Shown here piece by piece: positions 1 through 10,040 of a stretch of 43,322 nt of DNA; within the stretch, counting starts at the first letter, position 1, and each line of letters opens with the position of its first letter. The notes beneath the pieces were generated by a model that ran no database searches, was not told the origin of the DNA, and saw nothing but the letters and a program-made list of their open reading frames with translations. The translations under genes and the position numbers were made by a program. The stretch covers positions 1 through 43,322 of the forward strand of contig CAINGB010000005.1 in assembly GCA_903848275.1 (NCBI GenBank), given 5' to 3'. The DNA comes from Candidatus Uhrbacteria bacterium (GTDB taxonomy: Bacteria; Patescibacteriota; Patescibacteriia; UBA9934).

Positions 1-1
1 C

Positions 2-2863
2 CTCATGATCGTCGCCGGGGCGGGCACTGGCAAAACCACCGTCATCACCAAACGCATCGCCTGGCTCATCGAATCCGGCCTCGCCAAGCAGGAGGAAATT
101 CTCGCCCTCACCTTCACAGAAAAAGCCGCCACGGAGATGGAAGAGCGCGTCGACCAACTCCTGCCTATCGGCTACCTCGACCTCTGGATCGCCACCTTCC
201 ACGGCTTTTGCGAACGCGTGCTGCGCACCTATGGCATCGACATCGGACTCGCTAACACTTTCAAACTCCTCACCACCGTCGACACCTGGATGCTGGTTCG
301 CAAGAACCTCAGTCTCTTCAATTTCGATTACTTTCAACCGCAGGGCAATCCCACCAAATTCATCGAAACCATTCTCACGCATTACTCCCGCGCTAAAGAC
401 GAAGGTGTTACGCCACAAATGTACCTCGCTCGCGTCGCTCAGCTCGACCTCGACGCCGAGTTCCCAGACCTCGCCGTACAGCCCTCCTCCCGCCAGGGGG
501 GAGTTGGAGGGGGTTTTACTGAAGTGGACGAACTAGAACGAAAGAAAGCACGCGAACTCGCCAATGGTTACGCCGTCTACCAGCAACTCCTCGCCGACAA
601 TAGTGCGCTCGACTTTGGCGACCTCATTTTGCAAACACTGACCCTCTTCCGCACGCGTCCTAACATCCTCAAAAAATATCAGGAGCAATTCAAATACGTC
701 GTGGTCGACGAATTCCAGGACACCAACACCGCCCAGTACGAACTCGTTAAATTACTGGCCGGCACTGCTCGCAACATCACGGTAGTGGGCGACGACGACC
801 AAGCCATCTACCGTTTTCGTGGTGCCGCGCTGGCCAACATTCTCAACTTTCGCACCGACTTCCCTGACACCGCTCGCGTCGTCCTCACCCACAACTATCG
901 CAGCGGTAAAGTCATTCTCGACCACGCCTACAGCCTTATTCAAAACAACAATCCTCATCGCCTCGAAGCGAGCGAGCAACTCAACAAACAGCTCGTGGCC
1001 GCGAACGGCACGGAGGGCTTCGTTGAACATCTTCACCTACCCACCCTCACCGACGAAATCGCCCAAACTGCCGAAATAATTCTCGCCCTCCACGCCGCTG
1101 GTTGTGCTTGGAACGACATCGCTATCCTCATCCGTGGCAACGACGCGGCAGATCCCTTCATCCTCGAGTTCGAGCGCGCTGGCATTCCGTACCGTTTCAT
1201 GGCGCTCTCCGGTCTCTACACTAAGCCTATTATTCTCGACGCTCTAGCTTACCTCCGCGCCGTCGATCAGCCTCACGACAGCCCGTCGCTTTATCGTATC
1301 CTTAGTCATCCTCGTCTCGGCTTACGAGAGAGTGATATCGTCGAACTCACCCTGCACGCCCGCAAAAGTGGCACCACTCTCTGGCAAGTTCTTGCTAGTT
1401 GCGACTTACTGCCGAACGTTACGGTCGACGGCAAAGAGCGCGCGGCAGAAATCCTTGTCATCCTCGATGACCTCCGTTCCCGCGCCAAGCGTCAACCGGT
1501 CACCGAACTCTACGTTGAAGTTCTCAAGCGCACCGGCCTCCTTGGCGACACCACGCGTTTAGGCGAACGCCAACAGCGCGAAGAGTATCAGCTCATGCAA
1601 TCTTTCCTCGAACGTCTCCGCCGTTTTGCGGAAGGCAGTGCGGACAAGAGCACGCACGCTTTCCTCGAGGAGTTCGCCCATGAACGCGCAGCCGGCGAAA
1701 GCGGTGCTCTGCCTCACGACGTGGAAGAAGGCCCGGACGTCGTCAACATCATGACCGTGCACGGTGCCAAAGGTCTCGAGTTCCGTTTTGTTTTCGTCGT
1801 CAATCTTGTGGAGCAACGCTTTCCCTCACAAGCCCGCGGCGCTTCACTTTCATTCCCACCAGACCTCGTTAACGAAGACTGGTCAAGCGAAGAGCATCAC
1901 CGCGAGGAACGCCGCCTGTTCTACGTCGCCATGACTCGCGCCAAAGAAGGTCTCTATCTAATGTCAGCCGACGATTACGGTGGCGTGCGTTACAAAAAAC
2001 CTTCTCGCTATCTCATCGAGCTCGGCTTCATCAGCCCCGACGCCATCAAAACAGGTCAGAAGGAAAAAGACGTCCTCGGTGGTTCAGCAGTCGTCACCGA
2101 TTCTTCGCCCTTCGTCTACAAAGTCCCGGAAAAACTCAGCTTCACGCAAATCACCGCCTTCGCCAAATGCCCACTGCAGTATAAATTCGCCCACGTCCTC
2201 CACGTTCCCATCTTTGGTCGCCATCAAATGAGTTACGGCAAGTCCATGCACAACACACTCCAACACTTCCTGGAATTCTTGCTGCCAGCCTCGACCGCAC
2301 CTTTACCGAGCCTCGTGGAATTACTCAAACTCTTCGACGAGCAATGGATCGACGAATGGTACGAAAGCGACGAGCAACGCGAAGAATATCGTACTGGCGG
2401 CCGATCATCGTTGGCAGCCTTTCACAAACAAGTCACCGAACAGCAACCCAAACCAATCTACTTAGAATCTGGCTTCACGCTTAAAGTTCTCGACGTCACC
2501 CTCAAAGGTCGCATTGACCGTATTGACCAAACCGCGGACGGTTGGGAAATCGTCGACTACAAGACTGGTGGCGCTAAGACCATTAAAGATTTAGCTTGGG
2601 ACGACAAACGTCAGTTGGTGCTGTACGCTATGGCTGTAGCTCAGTGTTTCCCCGACGCCCCGGCCAACATCAAACTCACTTACTATTACCTAGAAGACAA
2701 TTCCACCGTCAGCTTTGCGGCTACAGAGAAGGACAAAGCCAAACTCATCGACGACATTACGGACTTCATGAGCGCCATTAAAGTTAGCGACTTTGCGCCG
2801 ACGCCAAGTCAGCACACCTGCAAATTCTGCGACTTCCAGGAGATATGTGATTATAGAGCGTAG
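2..2863 (+). CDS. UvrD/Rep-family DNA helicase with C-terminal PD-(D/E)XK (AddB/Cas4-like) nuclease domain, 5' partial
   Basis: Walker A AGTGKT, VVDEFQDTN, GDDDQAIYRFRGA, VNIMTVHGAKGLEF, FYVAMTRAK; C-terminal GRIDRID..IVDYKTG and CPLQYKF...CKFCDFQEIC. Reading frame is open to the left edge of the window. Confidence 0.93.
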   Translation, partial: LMIVAGAGTGKTTVITKRIAWLIESGLAKQEEILALTFTEKAATEMEERVDQLLPIGYLDLWIATFHGFCERVLRTYGIDIGLANTFKLLTTVDTWMLVRKNLSLFNFDYFQPQGNPTKFIETILTHYSRAKDEGVTPQMYLARVAQLDLDAEFPDLAVQPSSRQGGVGGGFTEVDELERKKARELANGYAVYQQLLADNSALDFGDLILQTLTLFRTRPNILKKYQEQFKYVVVDEFQDTNTAQYELVKLLAGTARNITVVGDDDQAIYRFRGAALANILNFRTDFPDTARVVLTHNYRSGKVILDHAYSLIQNNNPHRLEASEQLNKQLVAANGTEGFVEHLHLPTLTDEIAQTAEIILALHAAGCAWNDIAILIRGNDAADPFILEFERAGIPYRFMALSGLYTKPIILDALAYLRAVDQPHDSPSLYRILSHPRLGLRESDIVELTLHARKSGTTLWQVLASCDLLPNVTVDGKERAAEILVILDDLRSRAKRQPVTELYVEVLKRTGLLGDTTRLGERQQREEYQLMQSFLERLRRFAEGSADKSTHAFLEEFAHERAAGESGALPHDVEEGPDVVNIMTVHGAKGLEFRFVFVVNLVEQRFPSQARGASLSFPPDLVNEDWSSEEHHREERRLFYVAMTRAKEGLYLMSADDYGGVRYKKPSRYLIELGFISPDAIKTGQKEKDVLGGSAVVTDSSPFVYKVPEKLSFTQITAFAKCPLQYKFAHVLHVPIFGRHQMSYGKSMHNTLQHFLEFLLPASTAPLPSLVELLKLFDEQWIDEWYESDEQREEYRTGGRSSLAAFHKQVTEQQPKPIYLESGFTLKVLDVTLKGRIDRIDQTADGWEIVDYKTGGAKTIKDLAWDDKRQLVLYAMAVAQCFPDAPANIKLTYYYLEDNSTVSFAATEKDKAKLIDDITDFMSAIKVSDFAPTPSQHTCKFCDFQEICDYRA

Positions 2864-2913
2864 GGAATGATTCTTTGGCGAGCCACTACCAACTACAAAC
2901 TACTAACTACTAT

Positions 2914-3243
2914 ATGCAAGGCATCGGCAATCTTCTCGCGACATCATTTCTTAAACGCCACGGCATCGAACAATCGGTCACCGCGACGATGATCGTGCAG
3001 CGCGCCAACGTCATTCTCGCCGACCTCATTATTAACTCGCCGCTCAAGAACGACGTCTACGTCATCTCCTACAAGAATGACGAGCTGGTCGTAGCTTGTC
3101 GTCACGCCGCGGCGACGCACGCCGTGCAAGGATTGCTGCCTCAATTACGCCAAGCTATCCAGCAAGACTTTCCCGATAAATCTTTTCTGGCACTCCGTAC
3201 TCGCTTAAGCGGCCAAGAGTGGTATAATAGTGAAAACATATGA
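2914..3243 (+). CDS. DUF721/DciA-like small protein
   Basis: ORF with ATG at 2914, preferred over TTG 2875 because the intervening bases are a heptamer repeat; sequence style resembles DUF721 (LVVACRHAAATHAVQGLLPQLRQAI). Confidence 0.55.
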   Translation: MQGIGNLLATSFLKRHGIEQSVTATMIVQRANVILADLIINSPLKNDVYVISYKNDELVVACRHAAATHAVQGLLPQLRQAIQQDFPDKSFLALRTRLSGQEWYNSENI

Positions 3244-3623
3244 ACCTCCGCGATTATCTTCTCTCAATTTTGGCTGGTACTGTGGCCGCGCTCACCTCGG
3301 CTGTTATCGTCCTCATCATGATCGACCCCGTGAGCGCCGGCTTACTCGCCCTTGCTAGTCTCTACATCACCCTTGGCGCCGCCGCTGTCGGCCTATTTAC
3401 CATCATCGGCACACTTGTCCGTGTTAAGCGCCAAGCCGCTGGTGCCGACGTCGGCCAGGCCGTAGCCCGCTCACTCCGCCAAGCTGTCATCTTTGCGCTC
3501 CTATTCCTCATCTCTCTATTTCTGTCTTCCCGCGATTTGCTCACGGTGTGGACAGTTTTACTTCTCATTATTTTGGTAACGTTAGTCGAGTTTTTCTTTC
3601 TGGCGGGGAAGCGTGAGGCGTAG
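3240..3623 (+). CDS. small multi-pass membrane protein, hypothetical
   Basis: 127-aa ORF with several hydrophobic segments; overlaps the previous stop (ATGA); TATAAT just upstream. Confidence 0.7.
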   Translation: MNLRDYLLSILAGTVAALTSAVIVLIMIDPVSAGLLALASLYITLGAAAVGLFTIIGTLVRVKRQAAGADVGQAVARSLRQAVIFALLFLISLFLSSRDLLTVWTVLLLIILVTLVEFFFLAGKREA

Positions 3624-3643
3624 TAAGATAGCTTCTACCACCT

Positions 3644-4696
3644 ATGTTTAACCGTCTTTTCGGTCGCTTTTCGCGCGACATCGCTATTGACCTTGGCACT
3701 TCGCATACTCGCCTTTTTATTAAGGAGAAGGGGATTGTCATGCACGAGCCGTCCATCGTCGCCATCAACACGCGCACTAATCAAATCCTGGCCGTCGGTC
3801 ATGCCGCCAAAGACATGGTGGGTAAGACGCCACCACATATAGTCACCACTCGACCGCTCAGCAAGGGTGTTATTTCCGACTTCGAAGTAACGGAAAAAAT
3901 GTTAAAATATTTCGTCGACACCATTCACCAAGAATCATTCACTATCGTGCCACGTCCACACATCGTCATGAGCGTGCCACTCGAAATTACGGAAGTAGAA
4001 CGCAAGGCTGTGGAAGACGCCGCTATCGGGGCTGGTGCCCGCGAAGTGTCCTTAGTGGAGTCACCAATTCTTGCGGCCCTCGGCGCCGGGCTACCTATTG
4101 AAGCCTCCATCGGCAACATGATTGTCGACATTGGCGGCGGCACAACGGAAATTGCCGTTATCTCTCTCTGCGGCATTGTCACCTGGAAGTCACTCACGGT
4201 GGCTGGCGACGAAATGACCAAAAATATCATCACTTACGCCCGTGACGTCTTTAATATTCTAACTGGTGACAAAGTAGCCGAGCAGGTCAAGATGCGCATC
4301 GGCAGTACGGTCGACACCGGCAACCGCTTAGAGATTGAAATGCGCGGTCGCGATCTCGTCACTGGTTTGCCTAAGCAAGTTATTATCAACGAAGGTCAGG
4401 TCCGTGAAGCGATCTACAAATCCGTCAAAGTCATCATCGAGAACATCAAAGCGACGATTGAAGTCACGCCACCGGAACTAGTCGCCGACATTTACGAGCA
4501 TGGCATTGTCCTGACCGGCGGGGGAGCCTTACTCCGGGGCATCGAACGGAGCATCAGCAAGGAGGTCGACATTCCCGTCCGCATTGCTGAAGACCCCATG
4601 ACCGCCACCGTGCGCGGCGCCGGCCTCTTACTCGACCAACCACTATTACTGAGGGACATCGCCTTGCCAGCCACTGGTCACGACGCCGTCAGATAA
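3644..4696 (+). CDS. mreB: rod shape-determining protein MreB
   Basis: IAIDLGTSHTRLFIKEKGIVMHEPSIVA, VDIGGGTTEIAVISL, GIVLTGGGALLRG; followed by mreC and mreD. Confidence 0.97.
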   Translation: MFNRLFGRFSRDIAIDLGTSHTRLFIKEKGIVMHEPSIVAINTRTNQILAVGHAAKDMVGKTPPHIVTTRPLSKGVISDFEVTEKMLKYFVDTIHQESFTIVPRPHIVMSVPLEITEVERKAVEDAAIGAGAREVSLVESPILAALGAGLPIEASIGNMIVDIGGGTTEIAVISLCGIVTWKSLTVAGDEMTKNIITYARDVFNILTGDKVAEQVKMRIGSTVDTGNRLEIEMRGRDLVTGLPKQVIINEGQVREAIYKSVKVIIENIKATIEVTPPELVADIYEHGIVLTGGGALLRGIERSISKEVDIPVRIAEDPMTATVRGAGLLLDQPLLLRDIALPATGHDAVR

Positions 4697-4703
4697 TTCG
4701 CCT

Positions 4704-5510
4704 ATGTTGCGCCAATCACGTATCACCAAAACCGGTTACGGCTTGCGCACAGCTGGCATTTTTGTTGCCATCATTCTTGGTTATTTATTACTCCGCGCCA
4801 TTCCGCCTGTTGGTCGAGTCTTCGCCCGGGTCGAGCACACCTTTGTCGTACTCGGTACTGGCATTGGGGGAGTTATTTCACGCGTCACCAGTTCCGAGGC
4901 ATCCACCAGCTCCAAACTCAATCTTTGTACCACACAGCTAGCTGCCGCTGCTACGCACATCGCCACACTCCAGAACGACGCCAAAAATGTCAGCGAGCTA
5001 GAAGCCACCATTGGCTACGTCAACGAAGCTCATGTCAAGGGCGTAGCAGCTCGCATCGTCACCAGGTCGCTGCCTGAGACATCGGTGCTTACTATCGACA
5101 AGGGGAGTAATGACGGCATTGTGAGCGGCAGTGCTGTCACAATTGCCGACGGTCATCTTCTCGGTGTCATCACGGAAGTCGCCAGTGGTTCGGCTCAGGT
5201 CCGTTTAGTCCACAGCCAGGCCAGCAGTATTCCGGCCATGATCGTGGGTAGCGACCGCACCATCGGTTTAGTGGAAGGCCAAGAGGGCACCGTGCTGCGC
5301 ATGCAATATATTCCGCTCGATGCCAACGTTCACGAAGGCGACGTTGTGGTCACTTCAGGCTTGGCTGGTGGTCTTCCCGCTAACATTGTCATCGGTTTGG
5401 TGACCAGCGTCATCAGCGTGGAGACAGCGCCGTTTCTGGAAGCTCTCATTGAGCCACTTTACGACGACCGTACTTGGACCAACGTGCTCGTCCTAAGTCC
5501 AACTTTGTAA
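4704..5510 (+). CDS. mreC: rod shape-determining protein MreC
   Basis: N-terminal TM, coiled coil, then VLTIDKGSNDGIVSGSAV...VRLVHSQASSIPAMI...VVTSGLAGGLPANIVIG. Confidence 0.93.
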   Translation: MLRQSRITKTGYGLRTAGIFVAIILGYLLLRAIPPVGRVFARVEHTFVVLGTGIGGVISRVTSSEASTSSKLNLCTTQLAAAATHIATLQNDAKNVSELEATIGYVNEAHVKGVAARIVTRSLPETSVLTIDKGSNDGIVSGSAVTIADGHLLGVITEVASGSAQVRLVHSQASSIPAMIVGSDRTIGLVEGQEGTVLRMQYIPLDANVHEGDVVVTSGLAGGLPANIVIGLVTSVISVETAPFLEALIEPLYDDRTWTNVLVLSPTL

Positions 5511-5511
5511 T

Positions 5512-6024
5512 ATGCGCGAGGCTATTTATCTTGCCTTCGGTTTTGCAATTACCATGCTGCTCGCCTTGTGCATTGTGCCATCTTTGCCGTACCCACTGAT
5601 GTATACACCGCTCGTGATGATCGCTGGCTTATTAGTGCTGCAGCGTGAAGGGGTCGGGCCGGGCGTGGCCTGGTTGTTACTTGGTAGTATTCTCATGACT
5701 GTCGATCACGTCGCTCCTTACACCCTTTGGCCCACCATTATTTCCACGCTGGTCGCCGTCATTTTCGCTACTCGAGTTTTCGCCACGCGCTCGGTTTACG
5801 CCCTCATGGGCCTCGGGTTAATCACCGGCCTCACTTATATTTTAACAGTCCTACTCGGTGCCCTCATCGCCGTGATCTTTTCTTCTACCCTCCTACCCAA
5901 CGGCCAACTGAGCTGGTCCAGCCTTGTAGCTTTTTTCTTACTCTTACAACTCGGCCTCTACCTCGGCTTCATGGCTATAGTTTCCTTGCGTAGCTGGACC
6001 TTGCGCACTTTTGTCGTCCGCTAA
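5512..6024 (+). CDS. mreD: MreD-like integral membrane protein
   Basis: 170-aa polytopic membrane ORF located between mreC and a class B PBP. Confidence 0.65.
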   Translation: MREAIYLAFGFAITMLLALCIVPSLPYPLMYTPLVMIAGLLVLQREGVGPGVAWLLLGSILMTVDHVAPYTLWPTIISTLVAVIFATRVFATRSVYALMGLGLITGLTYILTVLLGALIAVIFSSTLLPNGQLSWSSLVAFFLLLQLGLYLGFMAIVSLRSWTLRTFVVR

Positions 6025-6025
6025 T

Positions 6026-7921
6026 ATGAAGCCCCCTTCGCCTTTTGGCTCAATCTTAAATGACGACTTGGGCGTACTGTCAGATAGCTCGTCAGACATT
6101 GCGCTGGAAGAAGTAGTTAGTCGTCGTGGCCGGGTGGATAGCGAACCAGTGCGCGCTTTCGTTGGCAACGTCATTCCAGCCAAACGTTATAGACTCGGCA
6201 TTATTTTGACGCTCGGTCTGCTTAGCTTCTTTTTAGCTCGCGCTGGATATTTTCAAATCATCGAAGGCTCCACATACCGGGCCATCGCCGAAGCTAATCG
6301 TGGCCGTACGCACATTTTGCCTGCTAAGCGTGGTTTGATTACGGATAGGAGCGGCGTCATTCTCGCCAAGAACATTCCCTCGTTCACGCTCATTGGTCGT
6401 CCCAGTGAATTGCCAAAAAAGGAAGCGGCTCGCAATAGTCTGTTTGCGGAAGTAGCGACCGAGCTCGGTGGTGACGCCTTGGCCTGGACCGCAGCTTATG
6501 AGGCGGGTCACGCCGCTTCATCTTTCGAGCTAATGGAGAATGTCCCGTATGATCAAGCTTTGGCTTTTGCCGTACATGACAGCGACGTCGTTGGCATCGA
6601 CTTAATCCTTGATGCTAAGCGGTCTTACGTCACGAACGCCATTTTCTCGCTGTCACACGTCATGGGCTACACCGGTGTCATGAACGCGGAAGACTATGCC
6701 AGTGAGAAAGCTAACGGTTATCAACCTTATGACAAGATCGGCAAGCAGGGCGTAGAGTCAACACACGAAGCAGAGTTGCGTGGCACTAATGGTTACGAAA
6801 CTCTTGAGGTTAACGCCCAGGGCAAATATTTACGCACGGTAGCCAAGCAGGACCCAGTTGACGGCGCGCGTTTGACATTATCCATCGACGCCAACCTCCA
6901 GCAACATATCGAACAAGTCATGGCGGGTCGGCTCAAGGGTACAGTCGCTTCACGCGGCGCCGTCGTCGTCATGAATCCCAAGAACGGTGAAATCCTCGCC
7001 TTGGTTTCTTGGCCAGCTTATGACGCCAATCTTTTTACCGACGGCATCAGTCAAACTAATTATGACGCCTTGCTGAACGACCCCGATCACCCACTCTTTC
7101 CTCGGGCTACGGCAGGGGAGTACCCGTCAGGTAGTACCATCAAACCAGTCTACGCTGCGGCTGCTCTGACGGAGGGGATTATCACGCCGAGCACTACCGT
7201 CATGTCCACCGGTGGCCTGCAAGTCGGCAACCGCTTCTTTCCTGACTGGCGGCCTGGTGGTCACGGACTGACTAACGTCTATCACGCCATTGCGGACAGC
7301 GTTAATACTTTTTTCTACACCATCGGCGGTGGCTATGATACCTTCAAGGGTTTAGGCATTGACCGGCTTATGTCCTGGGCCGCTACCTTCGGCTTCGGTA
7401 CGGTGAGCGGACTTGATGTGCCAGGGGAGGGGGCCGGCTTTTTGCCAAGCCCAGCCGCCAAACAGGACGCGACTGGCGAGCCCTGGTATATCGGCGATAC
7501 TTACAACGTCTCCATCGGTCAGGGCGACTTCCTAGTTACGCCCGTTCAAATCGCCCGCGCCACTTCGGTCTTCGCTAACGACGGTGTGCTCGAAACACCG
7601 CACCTCGAACTCGGTCAAACGGAACCAGAGAAACGTGTAGTCACCTCCGAAGTCGCACAAGTCATCAAAGACGCCATGCTCCAAACCATCACCAACGGCT
7701 CAGCTACCTCCCTGCAAAGCGTGCCAGTAGCAGTCGCTGGCAAGACCGGTACCGCCCAATGGTCGCACTCCTCACCACCGCATTCCTGGTTCACCGGCTT
7801 CGCGCCTTACGACAACCCGGAAATCACCATCACCACCGTCATCGAAGAAGGCGGTAACGCCGCGCTGGCCATCCCCATCAGCCGCGAAATTTTAGAGTGG
7901 TACTTTGCGGGGAGAAAATAG
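6026..7921 (+). CDS. mrdA: penicillin-binding protein 2 (class B transpeptidase)
   Basis: N-terminal TM; AKRGLITDRSGVILAKN; SxxK motif YPSGSTIKP; SVN; KTGTAQ. ATG at 6026. Confidence 0.93.
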   Translation: MKPPSPFGSILNDDLGVLSDSSSDIALEEVVSRRGRVDSEPVRAFVGNVIPAKRYRLGIILTLGLLSFFLARAGYFQIIEGSTYRAIAEANRGRTHILPAKRGLITDRSGVILAKNIPSFTLIGRPSELPKKEAARNSLFAEVATELGGDALAWTAAYEAGHAASSFELMENVPYDQALAFAVHDSDVVGIDLILDAKRSYVTNAIFSLSHVMGYTGVMNAEDYASEKANGYQPYDKIGKQGVESTHEAELRGTNGYETLEVNAQGKYLRTVAKQDPVDGARLTLSIDANLQQHIEQVMAGRLKGTVASRGAVVVMNPKNGEILALVSWPAYDANLFTDGISQTNYDALLNDPDHPLFPRATAGEYPSGSTIKPVYAAAALTEGIITPSTTVMSTGGLQVGNRFFPDWRPGGHGLTNVYHAIADSVNTFFYTIGGGYDTFKGLGIDRLMSWAATFGFGTVSGLDVPGEGAGFLPSPAAKQDATGEPWYIGDTYNVSIGQGDFLVTPVQIARATSVFANDGVLETPHLELGQTEPEKRVVTSEVAQVIKDAMLQTITNGSATSLQSVPVAVAGKTGTAQWSHSSPPHSWFTGFAPYDNPEITITTVIEEGGNAALAIPISREILEWYFAGRK

Positions 7922-7971
7922 TAATCTTGACTCCCTCACCTCATCTGCTATCATATCCCCATCAAACAAAT

Positions 7972-8000
7972 CCGTTCCGCTTTTAGCGGAGCGGCTTTCG
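7972..8000 (+). terminator. candidate intrinsic terminator/hairpin between PBP2 and greA
   Basis: CCGTTCCGC-TTTTA-GCGGAGCGG hairpin followed by CTTTCGTT (weak T-tract). Confidence 0.45.
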
Positions 8001-8030
8001 TTCTATCTTGTTAAACCGATAATAGAGAGT

Positions 8031-8495
8031 ATGTCCAACCCCAACGTCACCTATATTTCAGCTAGCGGCCTCGTCGACATGAAGGCTGAGTTGATTGACC
8101 GTATTAAAAATATCCGCCCAATTATTGCCGGTAAAATAGGCGACGCTAAAGAGCTGGGCGACATCTCCGAGAACTTCGAATACCACGACGCCAAGGAACA
8201 GCAAGCGCAAAATGAAATGCGCATTGTCGACTTGACGCACATGATTTCCACGGCCGTTATTGTGGACAACAAAGTGGGCGGTATGGTCGGCCTCGGTTCT
8301 AAATTTACGGTTAAAGCGGGTGCCCTCGAAAGAACTTATCAACTCGTCGGCGAGAACGAGGCCAATCCAATGGAGGCTAAAATCAGCAATGTTTCGCCGC
8401 TTGGTGCCGCCTTCATGAACAAGTCATTGGGCGAAAAAGTGACGGTCACCACCCCGGGCGGGGAAGTCACCTACGAGATTGTCGCCATTGCCTAG
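8031..8495 (+). CDS. greA: transcription elongation factor GreA
   Basis: GDAKELGDISENFEYHDAKEQQAQNEMRI signature and GreA C-terminal domain; ATG at 8031. Confidence 0.95.
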   Translation: MSNPNVTYISASGLVDMKAELIDRIKNIRPIIAGKIGDAKELGDISENFEYHDAKEQQAQNEMRIVDLTHMISTAVIVDNKVGGMVGLGSKFTVKAGALERTYQLVGENEANPMEAKISNVSPLGAAFMNKSLGEKVTVTTPGGEVTYEIVAIA

Positions 8496-8506
8496 ACCGC
8501 TTGCCA

Positions 8507-8548
8507 GAAGCACTTCTTTCCCGTAAAATTGGGCGAGAAGTGCTTTTG
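8507..8548 (+). terminator. intrinsic terminator after greA
   Basis: AGCACTTCT (8509-8517) ... AGAAGTGCT (8536-8544) followed by TTTTG. Confidence 0.6.
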
Positions 8549-8567
8549 TATAGCTAGCGTTTTGCCT

Positions 8568-10040
8568 ATGTCTGGAGATGAAAAGTCCATGCGCCGAACT
8601 CGTTTAACTAGTCTACGCGAGCGGGGGATTGAGCCTTACCCAGCCGAACTTGAGCGGTCTCACGTTATCGCTGACGTGGTCAGTCAGTTCGATCAGCTTC
8701 AAGCTGCTAGTGCCGCAGTTACCATCGTCGGTCGCATCAAGGCCTTGCGTCAAATGGGTGGCCTCACTTTTATCCGTTTGGTAGATGGCACGGGGGACAT
8801 GCAGGTTGTGCTTAAAGAGGATCAGGTTGGCAACGAACAATATCAACTCTTCATCAATCACGCCGACGTTGGCGACTTCTTCGGCTTCACTGGCGGCATG
8901 TACGTCACGCAGAAAGGCGAACGTTCCGTGCTCGCCGGCAGCTTCACTATTCTCGCCAAGGCCTTGTCACCATTGCCCGACAAATGGAGCGGCTTGCAGG
9001 ACGTCGAACTGCGCTATCGTCATCGCGAGCTGGACCTCATCAGTAACCCGGAAGTGCGCCAGCGCTTTGAGGTTCGTTCTAAAATCGTTTCCACCATGCG
9101 CCGCTTCCTCGACGAACGTGGCTTCATGGAAGTCGAAACACCAATCTTGCAACCAATCCCCGGCGGTGCCAGCGCCCGTCCTTTCATCACTCATCACAAC
9201 GCACTCGACGCTGACTTATATCTGCGCATCGCCCCAGAACTCTATCTCAAGCGTCTCGTCGTCGGTGGCTTCGAGAAGATCTACGAAATTGGTCGCTGCT
9301 TCCGTAACGAAGGCATTGACTATGCGCACAATCCAGAGTTCACCATGATGGAACTCTACTGGGCCTACGCGGACAAAAACTCTTTTGTCGCCATGCTCGA
9401 AGAACTCATCGTCACTATTGTTAACGCCAGCTTTGGCGGCCTGGTCGTCCCTTACGGCGAGGGCACTATCGATTTCACCGCGCCTTGGAAAAAAGTCACC
9501 TTCCGCCAAGCCATCATCGACGCTTGCGGTATCGACATCGACACCATTCACTCGTCAGCCGAACTCTTCGTCGCCATCAAAGCTGCCAAGTTGAAGATCG
9601 ACTTCAAAGGTTGTGTCGGGATGGGCGAGTTCTACGATCAGCTTTACAAGAAAACGGCTCGCGCTGCTATCACTCAACCAACCTGGGTCTTTGACTACCC
9701 AATCGAACTCAAGCCGCTAGCCAAAGCCAACCCGAACGATCCGACTAAGAGTTCATCAGTTCAGCTCGTTGTCCAAGGCGCCGAAATTATCAACGCTTAC
9801 TATTACGAACTGAACGATCCTCTCGACCAGCGCGCGCGCTTCGAAGTCCAACAGGCCCTCCGTGAGCAGGGCAGCGAGGAGGCCCAGTGGATGGATGAAG
9901 ACTTCCTAAGTGCCCTCGAGCACGCCATGCCGCCAACCTCAGGCGTCGGCATCGGTATTGACCGCTTGGTCGCTTTCCTCACTAATTCACCAAGCCTCAA
10001 AGAAGTCATCCTCTTCCCAACGCTGAAGCCGCTCGTATGA
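8568..10040 (+). CDS. lysS: lysyl-tRNA synthetase, class II
   Basis: RTRLTSLRERGIEPYP, LRYRHRELDLISNPEVRQRFEVRSKI, FRNEGIDYAHNPEFTMMELYWAY, GVGIGIDRLV. Confidence 0.96.
   Translation: MSGDEKSMRRTRLTSLRERGIEPYPAELERSHVIADVVSQFDQLQAASAAVTIVGRIKALRQMGGLTFIRLVDGTGDMQVVLKEDQVGNEQYQLFINHADVGDFFGFTGGMYVTQKGERSVLAGSFTILAKALSPLPDKWSGLQDVELRYRHRELDLISNPEVRQRFEVRSKIVSTMRRFLDERGFMEVETPILQPIPGGASARPFITHHNALDADLYLRIAPELYLKRLVVGGFEKIYEIGRCFRNEGIDYAHNPEFTMMELYWAYADKNSFVAMLEELIVTIVNASFGGLVVPYGEGTIDFTAPWKKVTFRQAIIDACGIDIDTIHSSAELFVAIKAAKLKIDFKGCVGMGEFYDQLYKKTARAAITQPTWVFDYPIELKPLAKANPNDPTKSSSVQLVVQGAEIINAYYYELNDPLDQRARFEVQQALREQGSEEAQWMDEDFLSALEHAMPPTSGVGIGIDRLVAFLTNSPSLKEVILFPTLKPLV

Noticed and set aside
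2875-2913. TTG-initiated N-terminal extension of the DUF721-like ORF
   Set aside because: The extension is encoded by the heptamer repeat; ATG 2914 is the more credible start.
8785-9348. 187-aa plus-strand ORF in lysS
   Set aside because: Alternative frame of lysS, Ser/Cys/Thr-rich shadow translation.
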